From contig CAZNER010000004.1 of NCBI GenBank assembly GCA_964572065.1, positions 1 through 49,280 of the forward strand: a DNA stretch of 49,280 bases, in the 5' to 3' direction. Below the pieces are notes generated by a model. That model was not told the origin of the DNA and ran no database searches. It saw only the letters and a list, made by a program, of their open reading frames with translations. Of this stretch, positions 24,595-31,929 are shown one piece after another (position 1 is the first letter of the stretch; each line of letters opens with the position of its first letter). Both the position numbers and the translations under genes were made by a program. Source of the stretch: CAZNER01 sp964572065. GTDB lineage: Bacteria; Patescibacteriota; Dojkabacteria; JAHIVN01.

Positions 24595-26349
24595 TTACTT
24601 TTTATTTTCGATTTCTTCTTGAATTCTAGTTGTTATTTCTTCAAGTTTCATCATACCTAAGTCATTTCCAAGTCTTGGCCTTACTGAAACAGCCTTGTTT
24701 GCTTTTTCCTTCTTGCCTACAACTAACATATAAGGTATTTTCTCTATTTCTGAATCACGGATTTTAGCCTGAAGTGTCTCATCTCTAGAATCGATTTCTG
24801 TTCTAAAGTTGTATTTATCGAGTTCTTCTTTTACTATTTTTGCATAACTTAAGAATTTTTTAGAGATAGGTATAATCATCGCTTGTACTGGCGAGAGCCA
24901 GACTGGGAACGCTCCGCCATAATGCTCAATTAATCTAGAAAAGAATCTTTCAAATGAGCCTAATGGAGCCCAGTGAATCATTACAGGTGCCTTTTCTTTA
25001 CCTTTTTCATCTACATATGTAAGGTTGAATCTCTCTGGTACATTAAAATCAAGTTGTACAGTACCGCACTGTTCTTCTCTGCCTAATGCGTCTTTTACCA
25101 TGAAGTCTACTTTTGGACCGTAAAAAGCAGCTTCTCCAATTCCTTCTTCAAAATTCATATTCATGTCTTTTAATACTTCTCTTAATTGAGACTCAGCTTT
25201 CTTCCATAGATCAGGTTTATTGATAAATTTCTTTTTATCTTTTGGATCCCAAAGAGATAGTCTGACCCTATAATTATTAAAGCCGTATGCAGTAATTAAT
25301 CTTATTGTTGCCTCAAGTGTTTCTTTAACTAACTCTTTTGTCTGATCTTCTCTAAAGAATATATGTGCATCATCCTGTGTGAATCCCCTTACTCTAACTA
25401 GTCCCGAGAGTTCACCAGATTTTTCGTATCTGTAAACAGTTCCATATTCAGCATATTTTATTGGAAGATCTCTATAGCTTCTTATCTTTCTAGAATAGAT
25501 TTTAGCATGAAAAGGGCAATTCATAGGTTTTAGCAGGTATCTTTCTTTGTCTATCGAGATAGGTGCATACATAGAATCCCTATAATGTTGCCAATGTCCT
25601 GATTGTTTAAATAGTTTAATGCTTCCAATATGAGGGGTATAAACCGGTTTGTATCCAAGTTTAACTCTTTCCTGATATTCATAGTCTTCCATTATTTTAC
25701 GAATTGTTGCACCTTTAGGGAGCCACATAACAAGTCCCTGTCCTGTAATATCGTCAATTTGGAACAGTTCTAATTGCTTGCCGATTTTTCTATGGTCCCT
25801 TTTCTTCATTTCCTCCAGATTTTTTAAGTATTTTTCCAATTTTGCTTTTGTCTCAAATGCAACACCGTATATTCTTTGCATTTGAGGTCTTTTTTCATCA
25901 CCTCTCCAATATGCTCCTGCAATGTTCATTAATTTGAAAGCACCTAGCTTACCGGTATGTTCAATATGAGGTCCTCTGCACATATCCATAAATTCATCTC
26001 CGGTTCTATAAAAGCTGATTTTTTCATCTGGAATTTCATTTAAGAGCTCAGTTTTATATATTTGTCCTTGTTGGTGAAGTGCATCCATCGCCTCATCTCT
26101 AGTAAGCATCACCTGATGTATCGGTTGTTCTTCTGCGATTATCTTTCTCATTTCCTTCTCTATCTTAGGAAGATCCTCCAGTGTTAGAGGTTTAGATAGT
26201 TCAAAGTCATAATAAAATCCGTTTTCGATAGCAGGCCCTATTCCAAGTTTTGCCTCAGGAAATATTTTTAATACAGCATGGGCTAAAACATGGGCAAAAG
26301 TGTGTCTCATTATTTCAATTTCAGATATTTTTGATTCTTCTTGTGCCAT
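24595..26349 (-). CDS. thrS: Threonyl-tRNA synthetase lacking the TGS domain
   Basis: 584 residues against about 640 in E. coli. The protein starts directly with the editing domain (HTFAHVLAHA, His16/His20; later MCRGPHIEHTG), so the N-terminal TGS domain is missing. The class II core follows: GQGLVMWLPKGATIRKIMEDY, MNCPFHAKIY (zinc Cys), RVRGFTQDDAHIF (zinc His), GREEQCGTVQLDFN, MIHWAPLGSFERFFSRLIEHYGG. The C-terminal anticodon-binding domain runs from WLSPVQAMIIPIS to the end. A T-box riboswitch lies upstream (26498-26667), so expression should rise when tRNA-Thr is uncharged. Confidence 0.95.
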   Translation of the reverse strand: MAQEESKISEIEIMRHTFAHVLAHAVLKIFPEAKLGIGPAIENGFYYDFELSKPLTLEDLPKIEKEMRKIIAEEQPIHQVMLTRDEAMDALHQQGQIYKTELLNEIPDEKISFYRTGDEFMDMCRGPHIEHTGKLGAFKLMNIAGAYWRGDEKRPQMQRIYGVAFETKAKLEKYLKNLEEMKKRDHRKIGKQLELFQIDDITGQGLVMWLPKGATIRKIMEDYEYQERVKLGYKPVYTPHIGSIKLFKQSGHWQHYRDSMYAPISIDKERYLLKPMNCPFHAKIYSRKIRSYRDLPIKYAEYGTVYRYEKSGELSGLVRVRGFTQDDAHIFFREDQTKELVKETLEATIRLITAYGFNNYRVRLSLWDPKDKKKFINKPDLWKKAESQLREVLKDMNMNFEEGIGEAAFYGPKVDFMVKDALGREEQCGTVQLDFNVPERFNLTYVDEKGKEKAPVMIHWAPLGSFERFFSRLIEHYGGAFPVWLSPVQAMIIPISKKFLSYAKIVKEELDKYNFRTEIDSRDETLQAKIRDSEIEKIPYMLVVGKKEKANKAVSVRPRLGNDLGMMKLEEITTRIQEEIENKK

Positions 26350-26497
26350 TTGATTAGATTTGTAAAAATTAATTTAGCTAGTAAATATTAAAAGGAAGTT
26401 AACAATTAATGCAGATATTAGTAATACCCCCATAAGGGGTGTCTGGAATTTGCAGAATTTTAGTTATGTATATTTTAGTCATTATATAAAACAATAA

Positions 26498-26667
26498 AAT
26501 GTCCATCTTTATATATAAATTATACTTTATAAATAGAGACGGACATTCTTTCCGCGGTTCCACTCTAATTCTTCTGTATTGAAGCACTTTTGAGCGGTGT
26601 ATTAACTTGTTTATAGTAAATAATAAATGATGAAAAATTTTCACTTTGGGTATTTTTCTCTCTGTTG
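26498..26667 (-). promoter_or_regulatory. T-box riboswitch upstream of thrS
   Basis: On the minus strand the T-box motif AGAGTGGAACCGCGG lies at 26566-26552. The antiterminator pairs TAGAG before the bulge with CTCTA after it, and GCGG with CCGT, leaving the 7-base bulge TGGAACC. The competing terminator is AATGTCC (26547-26541) with GGACATT (26504-26498), extended to about 18 of 20 pairs and followed by TTATTGTTTT. The UGGA in the bulge would pair with a tRNA ending U-CCA, as expected for tRNA-Thr with discriminator U. Only about 100 bases lie between the promoter and the T-box, so Stem I must be very short. A GAAAAAT/ATTTTTC hairpin with ACC next to its stem is a candidate specifier region. 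The T-box core is firm; Stem I is inference. Confidence 0.85.
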
Positions 26668-26673
26668 GGTTTA

Positions 26674-26702
26674 ATTATATTTGGGATATACTTAAAAGTC
26701 AA
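26674..26702 (-). promoter_or_regulatory. Promoter of the thrS T-box leader
   Basis: Minus strand TTGACT (26702-26697), 17-base spacer, perfect TATAAT (26679-26674). It places the transcript start near 26667. Confidence 0.75.
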
Positions 26703-26785
26703 ATTTATGTGCAGGTTGAATCCATCTTACGAACTCTTGAGATTTAATAGTTTTGTATTTGGGTTTGACAGCCCATATCCCATTC

Positions 26786-26995
26786 GGTACTTTTTGTCAC
26801 CACCTGCCCGCAATGCTAGCAGCGAAGCAGGCGGGAAAAGTACTACAAAAAGTGCTGGAGTATTTCCCCGCCTGAAACGCTATGCGAAGCATTGCGGGCA
26901 GGAATTTGCTAACGGTAAACAGTCATATTCTAGAACTACAACCCAAAAGAAATACTCCAGACCTCGATCTTAAACTACCGTAAATTTGTACACAA
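26786..26995 (+). repeat. Structured intergenic repeat, copy C, with two GC-rich insertions
   Basis: Same layout as copies A and B. The first hairpin (GTACTTTT ... AAAAGTAC) is split by a GC-rich mini-palindrome at 26803-26835. The long inverted repeat (CTGGAGTATTTC 26855-26866 and GAAATACTCCAG 26949-26960) is opened by a second, inverted copy of that mini-palindrome at 26867-26902. Core TTGCTAACGGTAAAC and tail ACCTCGATCTTAAACTACCG follow. An open frame across 26665-26973 is only a by-product. The rest of the thrS to 27124 gap holds the T-box leader and promoters. Confidence 0.8.
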
Positions 26996-27067
26996 AAATT
27001 ATTTAGTATTACTTCTTTTATATTACTCCTGTGCGTAATATGTATCCCAACTTTTACCATTTATATA

Positions 27068-27096
27068 TTGATTGTGACTTTTGTACATGTTATAAT
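27068..27096 (+). promoter_or_regulatory. Promoter of the TPR protein gene
   Basis: TTGATT (27068-27073), 17-base spacer, perfect TATAAT (27091-27096). Predicted start near 27103, which decides for the ATG at 27124 over the upstream start at 27031. Confidence 0.75.
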
Positions 27097-27123
27097 CCTA
27101 TAGTTATATTTTATCGCAAAAAT

Positions 27124-27948
27124 ATGAATGAAGTTGTTGAACCAGAGTCTAGAAATATAAAAATAGGCGGAGGACTCAGATCTTGTTTTATGAGGTTAGC
27201 ATCAGAAGTGATTTTTTATAGAGCTAGAAGATATGATATTAAAGGTCAGCTTGAAAGAGCTAGTACGTTGTATGAGCAAGCTTTAGAATATAATCCTGAT
27301 AATCCAAGAGTACTCTTAAATGCTGGATTGTCTAGATGCAGATTAGTGTTAAAGAGGGATGATTCTGAAATATCGTTAGAAGATTCGTTTTATTTTGTAG
27401 ATCAAGCTGTTAAGTTTTTTAAAAGATTTACTGAAATTAAACCTGACGATGCCATAGGCTTTAATAATCTTGCGATGGCTCGATATCTTAGGAATAAAAT
27501 ACTAAGAAGGGTTTCTCTGGATAGTAATAGTGCTTTGATTACTGATATAGAAGAAGCTATTAGAAAGGATCCTGATAATCCATATATTCTTTATAATAAA
27601 GCAGTTTTATGTGGTTATATAAATACAGCAATGACAGACAAATCAAGAGGAGTTCCTAGTATCGAAGAAGCACTAACTATTCTAGATGATGTTATAGAGA
27701 TGGTTTCACAACGTTTAGATGACCCACTCTATGAAGAGTTATATCTTCACTGTCTTTCTTCTAAGGAGTGGTTTTTGTTTGAATTAATGTATGATTACAG
27801 AATAGGACGTTATGAAGAAGAATATGAAGAAGCGAGGGAGTTATTTAAACATAAGGTTGAAAGTAGATCTGACTGGGCAGATAGATCTTTCTGGGGATTT
27901 TCTTTTATTTTAGATCATGGAGATCGAGAACCTATAAAGATTTTTTAA
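27124..27948 (+). CDS. TPR-repeat protein
   Basis: 274 residues from the ATG at 27124 (MNEVVEPESRN). A longer frame back to 27031 overlaps a strong promoter and is not used. The body shows tetratricopeptide-like units: GQLERASTLYEQALEYNPDNPRVLLNAGLSR, then KFFKRFTEIKPDDAIGFNNLAMARYL, then IEEAIRKDPDNPYILYNKAVL. It has no signal peptide or membrane helix, so it is a cytoplasmic protein-protein interaction scaffold. The partner is unknown. The first residues MNEVV recur in the orphan genes at 40209 (MTEVV) and 41380 (MNEVV). It stands alone with its own promoter. Confidence 0.8.
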   Translation: MNEVVEPESRNIKIGGGLRSCFMRLASEVIFYRARRYDIKGQLERASTLYEQALEYNPDNPRVLLNAGLSRCRLVLKRDDSEISLEDSFYFVDQAVKFFKRFTEIKPDDAIGFNNLAMARYLRNKILRRVSLDSNSALITDIEEAIRKDPDNPYILYNKAVLCGYINTAMTDKSRGVPSIEEALTILDDVIEMVSQRLDDPLYEELYLHCLSSKEWFLFELMYDYRIGRYEEEYEEARELFKHKVESRSDWADRSFWGFSFILDHGDREPIKIF

Positions 27949-28246
27949 GGATTCTGTAGTCGCTAAATTGTGATTTAATTCCATTAATTACGAGTATTTT
28001 CTTTTTTATTTCCTATATATTTACTATATTATCTATGAGAATTTGAATAATTAAATTTTTACAGTATTGTCTTCAATTCTTTAGACTAAATAATAATAAG
28101 TTTTGTGAAAAGTGAGCCGAATGGATAGAACAATACAGAATTCCCTTAATCATTATATTCTAAGTAATTACTAAGGACTAATTCTCTGTCATTGGAGGAT
28201 CATTGAGCGAACTTATAACCTTTCCTACATCATCCCGTAAAGAGTA

Positions 28247-28321
28247 TGGGCAGTACAGGATTCGAACCTGTGACCTTTCGCACGTCAAGCGAATGCTCTA
28301 AACCAACTGAGCTAACTGCCC
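28247..28321 (-). tRNA. tRNA-Val (GAC)
   Basis: The minus strand folds into a full cloverleaf: acceptor GGGCAGT/ACTGCCC, D stem GCTC/GAGC, anticodon stem TTCGC/GCGAA with loop TTGACGT (anticodon GAC), T arm ACAGG-TTCGAAT-CCTGT and discriminator A. CCA is not encoded. The flanks are unusual: 19 bases CGTAAAGAGTATGGGCAGT (28236-28254) and their exact complement (28315-28333) extend the acceptor helix far beyond the mature tRNA. Confidence 0.93.
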
Positions 28322-28393
28322 ATACTCTTTACGTAACTAAATCAACTGCCTGCCCGCCAACGGGGGAGAGCTAACAGTCCTTATTCTAAGTGA

Positions 28394-28885
28394 TTAATTT
28401 TTTGAAAGTGCAGTTCTAATTATACCACCAATTATGGAGAAAAATACATCCTTAATTATCATTATGAAGCCGCTTATGATACCAAAACCTCCAATTAAAA
28501 ATAAGGTTCCTATACCTGATAGTTGATTTGAATTGTTAAAAAAACCGAATAATTCTTGGTTGTTCTCTAATACATTCAGCCATGAATTTGAAGTAAATGA
28601 GAAGAAAAATTGAAAAATAAATATGATGATTATAGAAATTCCCTCCGATACTCCTAAAATTAAACCAGATAAAGCACCCTGGATGGCTGCTTTGTCATAC
28701 TGGTTACGGTCAAGTTCACTCCATAATGCTGTTAGATAACCAGTTCCTAAAGGAACAATCAGCCATGCAAGACAGGTAATGGGTATGAAAAGACAATTTA
28801 AGCAAGGAATGATTCCGATAATTCGAATAAGTATCATTGTGCATGAGGCTAATAAGCCTGCTTTAATCCATGAATTTTTATTCAT
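28394..28885 (-). CDS. Hypothetical multi-pass membrane protein
   Basis: 163 residues with about four hydrophobic segments (KAGLLASCTMILIRIIGIIP, LFIPITCLAWLIVPLGTGYLTALW, ALSGLILGVSEGISIIIIFIFQFFF, GTLFLIGGFGIISGFIMII). Gly-rich helices and the pattern 'G.l.G...G....i' resemble small DUF-type integral membrane proteins. No catalytic motif. It lies 27 bases after clpP and upstream of the tRNA on the same strand. Confidence 0.65.
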   Translation of the reverse strand: MNKNSWIKAGLLASCTMILIRIIGIIPCLNCLFIPITCLAWLIVPLGTGYLTALWSELDRNQYDKAAIQGALSGLILGVSEGISIIIIFIFQFFFSFTSNSWLNVLENNQELFGFFNNSNQLSGIGTLFLIGGFGIISGFIMIIKDVFFSIIGGIIRTALSKN

Positions 28886-28912
28886 TGTTTTCGACCTAAT
28901 AAGAAAAAAATA

Positions 28913-29503
28913 TTATTTTATTATTTTATCAATTAATCCGTAATCTTTTGCTTCCTTAGTAGTCATATTATAATCACGGTCAAAATCTTTTATAATTTTA
29001 TCCTTCTTTTGTCCAGTTGTTTTAGCAAGTATTTCTGCTGATAACTCTTTTACTCTGAGTATTTCCTTTGCTTCAATTTCTATATCGCTTGCTTGACCTT
29101 TGACTCCTGATGGGGCAAAGGGCTGGTGAATGTGAATCATTGTGTTTAATAAGGAGTATCTTTTTCCTTTAGTTCCGCTCGATAATATTAAAGAAGCCAT
29201 AGAGGCTACTACTCCTACACCTACTGTTGCAATTTCACAACCAATGTGATTCATCGTATCAATTATTGCTAGACCTGAGTAAATAACTCCTCCAGGAGAA
29301 TTGATATACATCATAATATCTTTTTTGTTATCTTCCTTTTGGAGAAATAGCAATTGTGCTACAACAGCATTTGCTACCTGGCTGTCTATCGCTGTTCCTA
29401 AAAATATAATTCTTTCTTTTAGAAGCCGGGAATATATATCATAGGCTCTTTCTCCGGTTCTTGTTTTTTCGATTACTGATGGAATTAGATATGTGTCTGC
29501 CAT
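28913..29503 (-). CDS. clpP: ATP-dependent Clp protease proteolytic subunit
   Basis: 196 residues, normal length. It forms the barrel peptidase that works with ClpX/ClpA unfoldases. The serine nucleophile is Ser101 in GVVASMASL, the His is in HIHQPFAPSGVKGQASDIEIEA, and the Asp is in FDRDYNMTTKEAKDYGLID. INSPGGVIYSGLAIIDTM is the conserved strand region. The usual GMAASMG motif is GVVASMA here. A clear promoter lies just upstream. Confidence 0.94.
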   Translation of the reverse strand: MADTYLIPSVIEKTRTGERAYDIYSRLLKERIIFLGTAIDSQVANAVVAQLLFLQKEDNKKDIMMYINSPGGVIYSGLAIIDTMNHIGCEIATVGVGVVASMASLILSSGTKGKRYSLLNTMIHIHQPFAPSGVKGQASDIEIEAKEILRVKELSAEILAKTTGQKKDKIIKDFDRDYNMTTKEAKDYGLIDKIIK

Positions 29504-29545
29504 TTTTAATTAATGTTTAATATTAAATAATGGAAGTGTAATATG

Positions 29546-29574
29546 ATTATAATCTATGTATAAGCTTTATTCAA
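29546..29574 (-). promoter_or_regulatory. clpP promoter
   Basis: Minus strand TTGAAT (29574-29569), 17-base spacer, perfect TATAAT (29551-29546). Leader about 35 bases. Confidence 0.7.
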
Positions 29575-29679
29575 GAAATTCTATTAAATTAGTAAAAAAT
29601 AAGTATAAAGTAATGTCGATTATATGAAATATTTACGAAATCTCAATTTTATATAAAGTAACTTGTTTTACTATCAGTA

Positions 29680-29845
29680 AGGCTCCATTGCCTGCCCGAA
29701 ATACTATGTATATCGTTGCCCGCTAGCAACGGTAACGTAGAATTTTGGGCTAGCAGGCGGGCAAATAATTGAGCCAACAACACCAAACGAGATACTCTAG
29801 AAACCGATTTTTAACTACCGTTTATTCGTACACAAAACTTATTTA
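29680..29845 (+). repeat. Degenerate structured intergenic repeat with GC-rich insertion
   Basis: Imperfect outer arms (GGCTCCATT ... ATTGAGCC) flank a GC-rich palindrome with GCCTGCCCG and GCAGGCGGGC. The family tail CGATTTTTAACTACCG and TCGTACACAAAACTTATT follows. The first hairpin is missing. This and a terminator fill most of the gap between the clpP promoter and 29905. Confidence 0.6.
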
Positions 29846-29858
29846 ATACATAGTTGTT

Positions 29859-29890
29859 AAAAAAGAGGCTTTTTAAAAAAGCCTCTTTTT
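29859..29890 (-). terminator. Terminator after the PLDc_N-like gene
   Basis: AAAAAGAGGC and GCCTCTTTTT arms form a long hairpin flanked by A and T runs on both sides, 15 bases after the stop of the minus-strand gene. It could work in both directions. Confidence 0.8.
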
Positions 29891-29904
29891 AATTCTAAAG
29901 TCAA

Positions 29905-30258
29905 TTATTTACCCATTTTTTTCTTCCTAGTGAAGAAGTAGATTAATGACCCGATCCATCCTGTGAATACCATTAGAATAATCCATTTAATTTTCCCAGG
30001 AAGTACTGATTCGTCTCTTTTAGCAGCATCAATGATCATCCAGATTGTGAAAGCTAAAGAGGCAATTCCAATTATGCACATTGGTATTTGGCAAAGTAGG
30101 CCCATACCAGTTAATACTGCCCAAGCTCCTCCATCAGTAGCAGATGTAGAACTATAGTCCCAGTCATAATACTGTGCAGATACTTTTTGGGAAAATAGGC
30201 TGAGACTTGCGATTATTGAGCTCGCTGTTGATATAAATTTAGCAATTTTTTTGCTCAT
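29905..30258 (-). CDS. Small membrane protein with PLDc_N-like domain
   Basis: 117 residues: a signal-like N-terminus (AKFISTASSIIASLSLFSQKVSA), a short acidic/aromatic stretch, and two membrane helices. The second half reads FTIWMIIDAAKRDESVLPGKIKWIILMVFTGWIGSLIYFFTRKKK. That resembles the PLDc_N (phospholipase D-nuclease N-terminal) membrane module, which has no catalytic residues by itself. The gene follows the bactofilin-like gene by 25 bases, so they form an operon that ends in a strong hairpin. Confidence 0.65.
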   Translation of the reverse strand: MSKKIAKFISTASSIIASLSLFSQKVSAQYYDWDYSSTSATDGGAWAVLTGMGLLCQIPMCIIGIASLAFTIWMIIDAAKRDESVLPGKIKWIILMVFTGWIGSLIYFFTRKKKMGK

Positions 30259-30283
30259 AAATTTATTTTAATAATTAAAATAT

Positions 30284-31381
30284 TTACTTCTTATAATTTT
30301 TCTTTGATGCCTGAATATGATTCCATTTATTTAAGAGAATACCTCCAAGTCCCCATGTAGTAATTATTACTTTAGCTGTAAATCCTATGCAACATGGTAT
30401 CCAACCTATTACCTGATATACTGTAACTCCGATTAGCATAGGAATTATATATTTATCATAGTCTTTTTTCTTAGTAGACTGTATTAACATTTTTGTAATT
30501 GCTGTAGAACAATATAAACCACTAATAGTAACTGCAGTGGATAATAACAGAGATCCTAATTGAAAGACCGGCTGGCCTACACCTAGGAAGATCAAAAGTA
30601 TTATCAAAGGTGTTAGTAGTAATATTGCTAATTCAAAAGCAAAACCAATAAGGAGACTTTTGGCTGTAGATTTTTTATCAGATAGTAAGTTTGTTATTTG
30701 CCTGCTTTTTACTGGTATAAATTTATAAAGAAGCAAGCCTACAATTAACCATCCGGCTAATATTCCAATTTTTCTCAAAAGGCTTAATATTACTCCAGTT
30801 GCACCTTTTTGTTTTATCCTATTAATAATATTAAATTGTGTACTTGGTTTTTCTGTTTCGCTGGTATTAATTTCCTGATCGCCGTCAATTACTGTATCTT
30901 CTGATATATTAACATTACCTGCTCTAACTATTAAATCACCCCCTATTTCGTTACTATTTACATTGACATTACCACCCGCTGCTCTTACATCATCAGTGAC
31001 GTTTCCATTAATTGTTATTTGCCCGCCTGCTACATATATATCTTCATTAACATTACCATCAACAGCGATTTGCCCTCCAGCACATATAATATTGCCTCTT
31101 ACATCACCTTGTAAACTAATTGTTCCTCCAAAAGCTACTACATCACCATAAATATCGTCTTCTACAGTTATTTGTCCGCCAAAGGCTATTAAGTCACCAT
31201 TAATATCATCTTTAATTGAAACTGTTCCACTGCTGATGTAAAGATCGTCATCTATGTATTCATTAACTATAATACTTTGTTCATTATTTTTAATTTCAGC
31301 TGCTTTAGTATTTAAAAGAAATATTGGGGAGATTATAAAGATTGAGAATGCTAAGGAAATTACAGCAAGTGTTTTTTTCAT
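30284..31381 (-). CDS. Bactofilin-like beta-helix protein with C-terminal membrane domain
   Basis: 365 residues. An N-terminal signal sequence (to about residue 27) precedes a right-handed beta-helix made of short repeats (INGDLIAFGGQITVEDD, IYGDVVAFGGTISLQGD, VRGNIICAGGQIAVDGN, VNEDIYVAGGQITINGN and more), the polymer-forming or bactofilin-like pattern. From about residue 200 there are four or five membrane helices (ILAGWLIVGLLLYKFIP, LLIGFAFELAILLLTPLIILLIFLGVG and others). The signal sequence puts the helix outside, unlike cytoplasmic bactofilins, so an envelope scaffold is more likely. It is cotranscribed with the PLDc_N-like gene. Confidence 0.75.
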   Translation of the reverse strand: MKKTLAVISLAFSIFIISPIFLLNTKAAEIKNNEQSIIVNEYIDDDLYISSGTVSIKDDINGDLIAFGGQITVEDDIYGDVVAFGGTISLQGDVRGNIICAGGQIAVDGNVNEDIYVAGGQITINGNVTDDVRAAGGNVNVNSNEIGGDLIVRAGNVNISEDTVIDGDQEINTSETEKPSTQFNIINRIKQKGATGVILSLLRKIGILAGWLIVGLLLYKFIPVKSRQITNLLSDKKSTAKSLLIGFAFELAILLLTPLIILLIFLGVGQPVFQLGSLLLSTAVTISGLYCSTAITKMLIQSTKKKDYDKYIIPMLIGVTVYQVIGWIPCCIGFTAKVIITTWGLGGILLNKWNHIQASKKNYKK

Positions 31382-31630
31382 TTTTCAAGATGTTAAAGTA
31401 ATTAGTAATGAGATATAAACTTCTAATACTCTAGCAAAAGTGAAGTGTTTTTGCAAATATATGCGTAGGTTACGTATATATTATAAGCTATTTAGATTTA
31501 TTAGTTTTATATTGGGAATGCGAATCTACCAAATTAATTTTATCTTACTGTTCTTATTATTCTCTAGTTTTCGCTAAAGCTATAATAGATAGACATGCCC
31601 TAATATTCTATACTAAGTTAGTATAATCAT

Positions 31631-31735
31631 ATTGGTTCCATTACCTACCTGTTGTGCTATGTATAGTGTTGTATACTAGCAACAATAACGCAGCTTTTCG
31701 AAATAGCAGGCGGGCGGATAATGGAACAAACACAT
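31631..31735 (+). repeat. Degenerate structured repeat with insertion
   Basis: Arms GTTCCATTA (31635-31643) and TAATGGAAC (31719-31727) enclose a degenerate GC-richer palindrome (TACCTACCTG ... AGCAGGCGGGCGG). It resembles the repeat at 29680. The remainder of the 31382-31930 gap, apart from the next repeat, shows nothing recognisable. Confidence 0.55.
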
Positions 31736-31806
31736 GGATCTGAATTTTGATTTCTGATTTCTGATAGTATCTTCTTTAGGAGTTTATAATCATGTTTTTT
31801 TATTTA

Positions 31807-31901
31807 TACTTTTGTAGCCAAAAGTACAAAAATACACTCAATATAAAGATTTCCCCCCAAAGTGAAACTCCCCAGACCCCTATCTCTATCTACCGTAAAA
31901 T
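31807..31901 (+). repeat. Structured intergenic repeat, shortened copy H
   Basis: Hairpin TACTTTTG-TAGC-CAAAAGTA (31807-31826), linker CAAAAATACACTC, shortened middle, and tail CCCCAGACCCCTATCTC plus ATCTACCGTAAAA. The long inverted repeat is largely lost. Confidence 0.65.
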
Positions 31902-31929
31902 AGATAGAGATTAAATTCTATATTATTCC

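Noticed and set aside
26399..26644. Minus-strand open frame of 81 codons before thrS
   Set aside because: It covers the T-box, antiterminator and terminator of the thrS leader; RNA structure explains the sequence better.
26665..26973. Plus-strand open frame of 102 codons
   Set aside because: It runs through repeat copy C with its GC-rich palindromes and over the thrS promoter on the other strand; no protein features.
27031..27123. Longer N-terminus for the TPR protein
   Set aside because: The extra codons overlap a near-perfect promoter (27068-27096).
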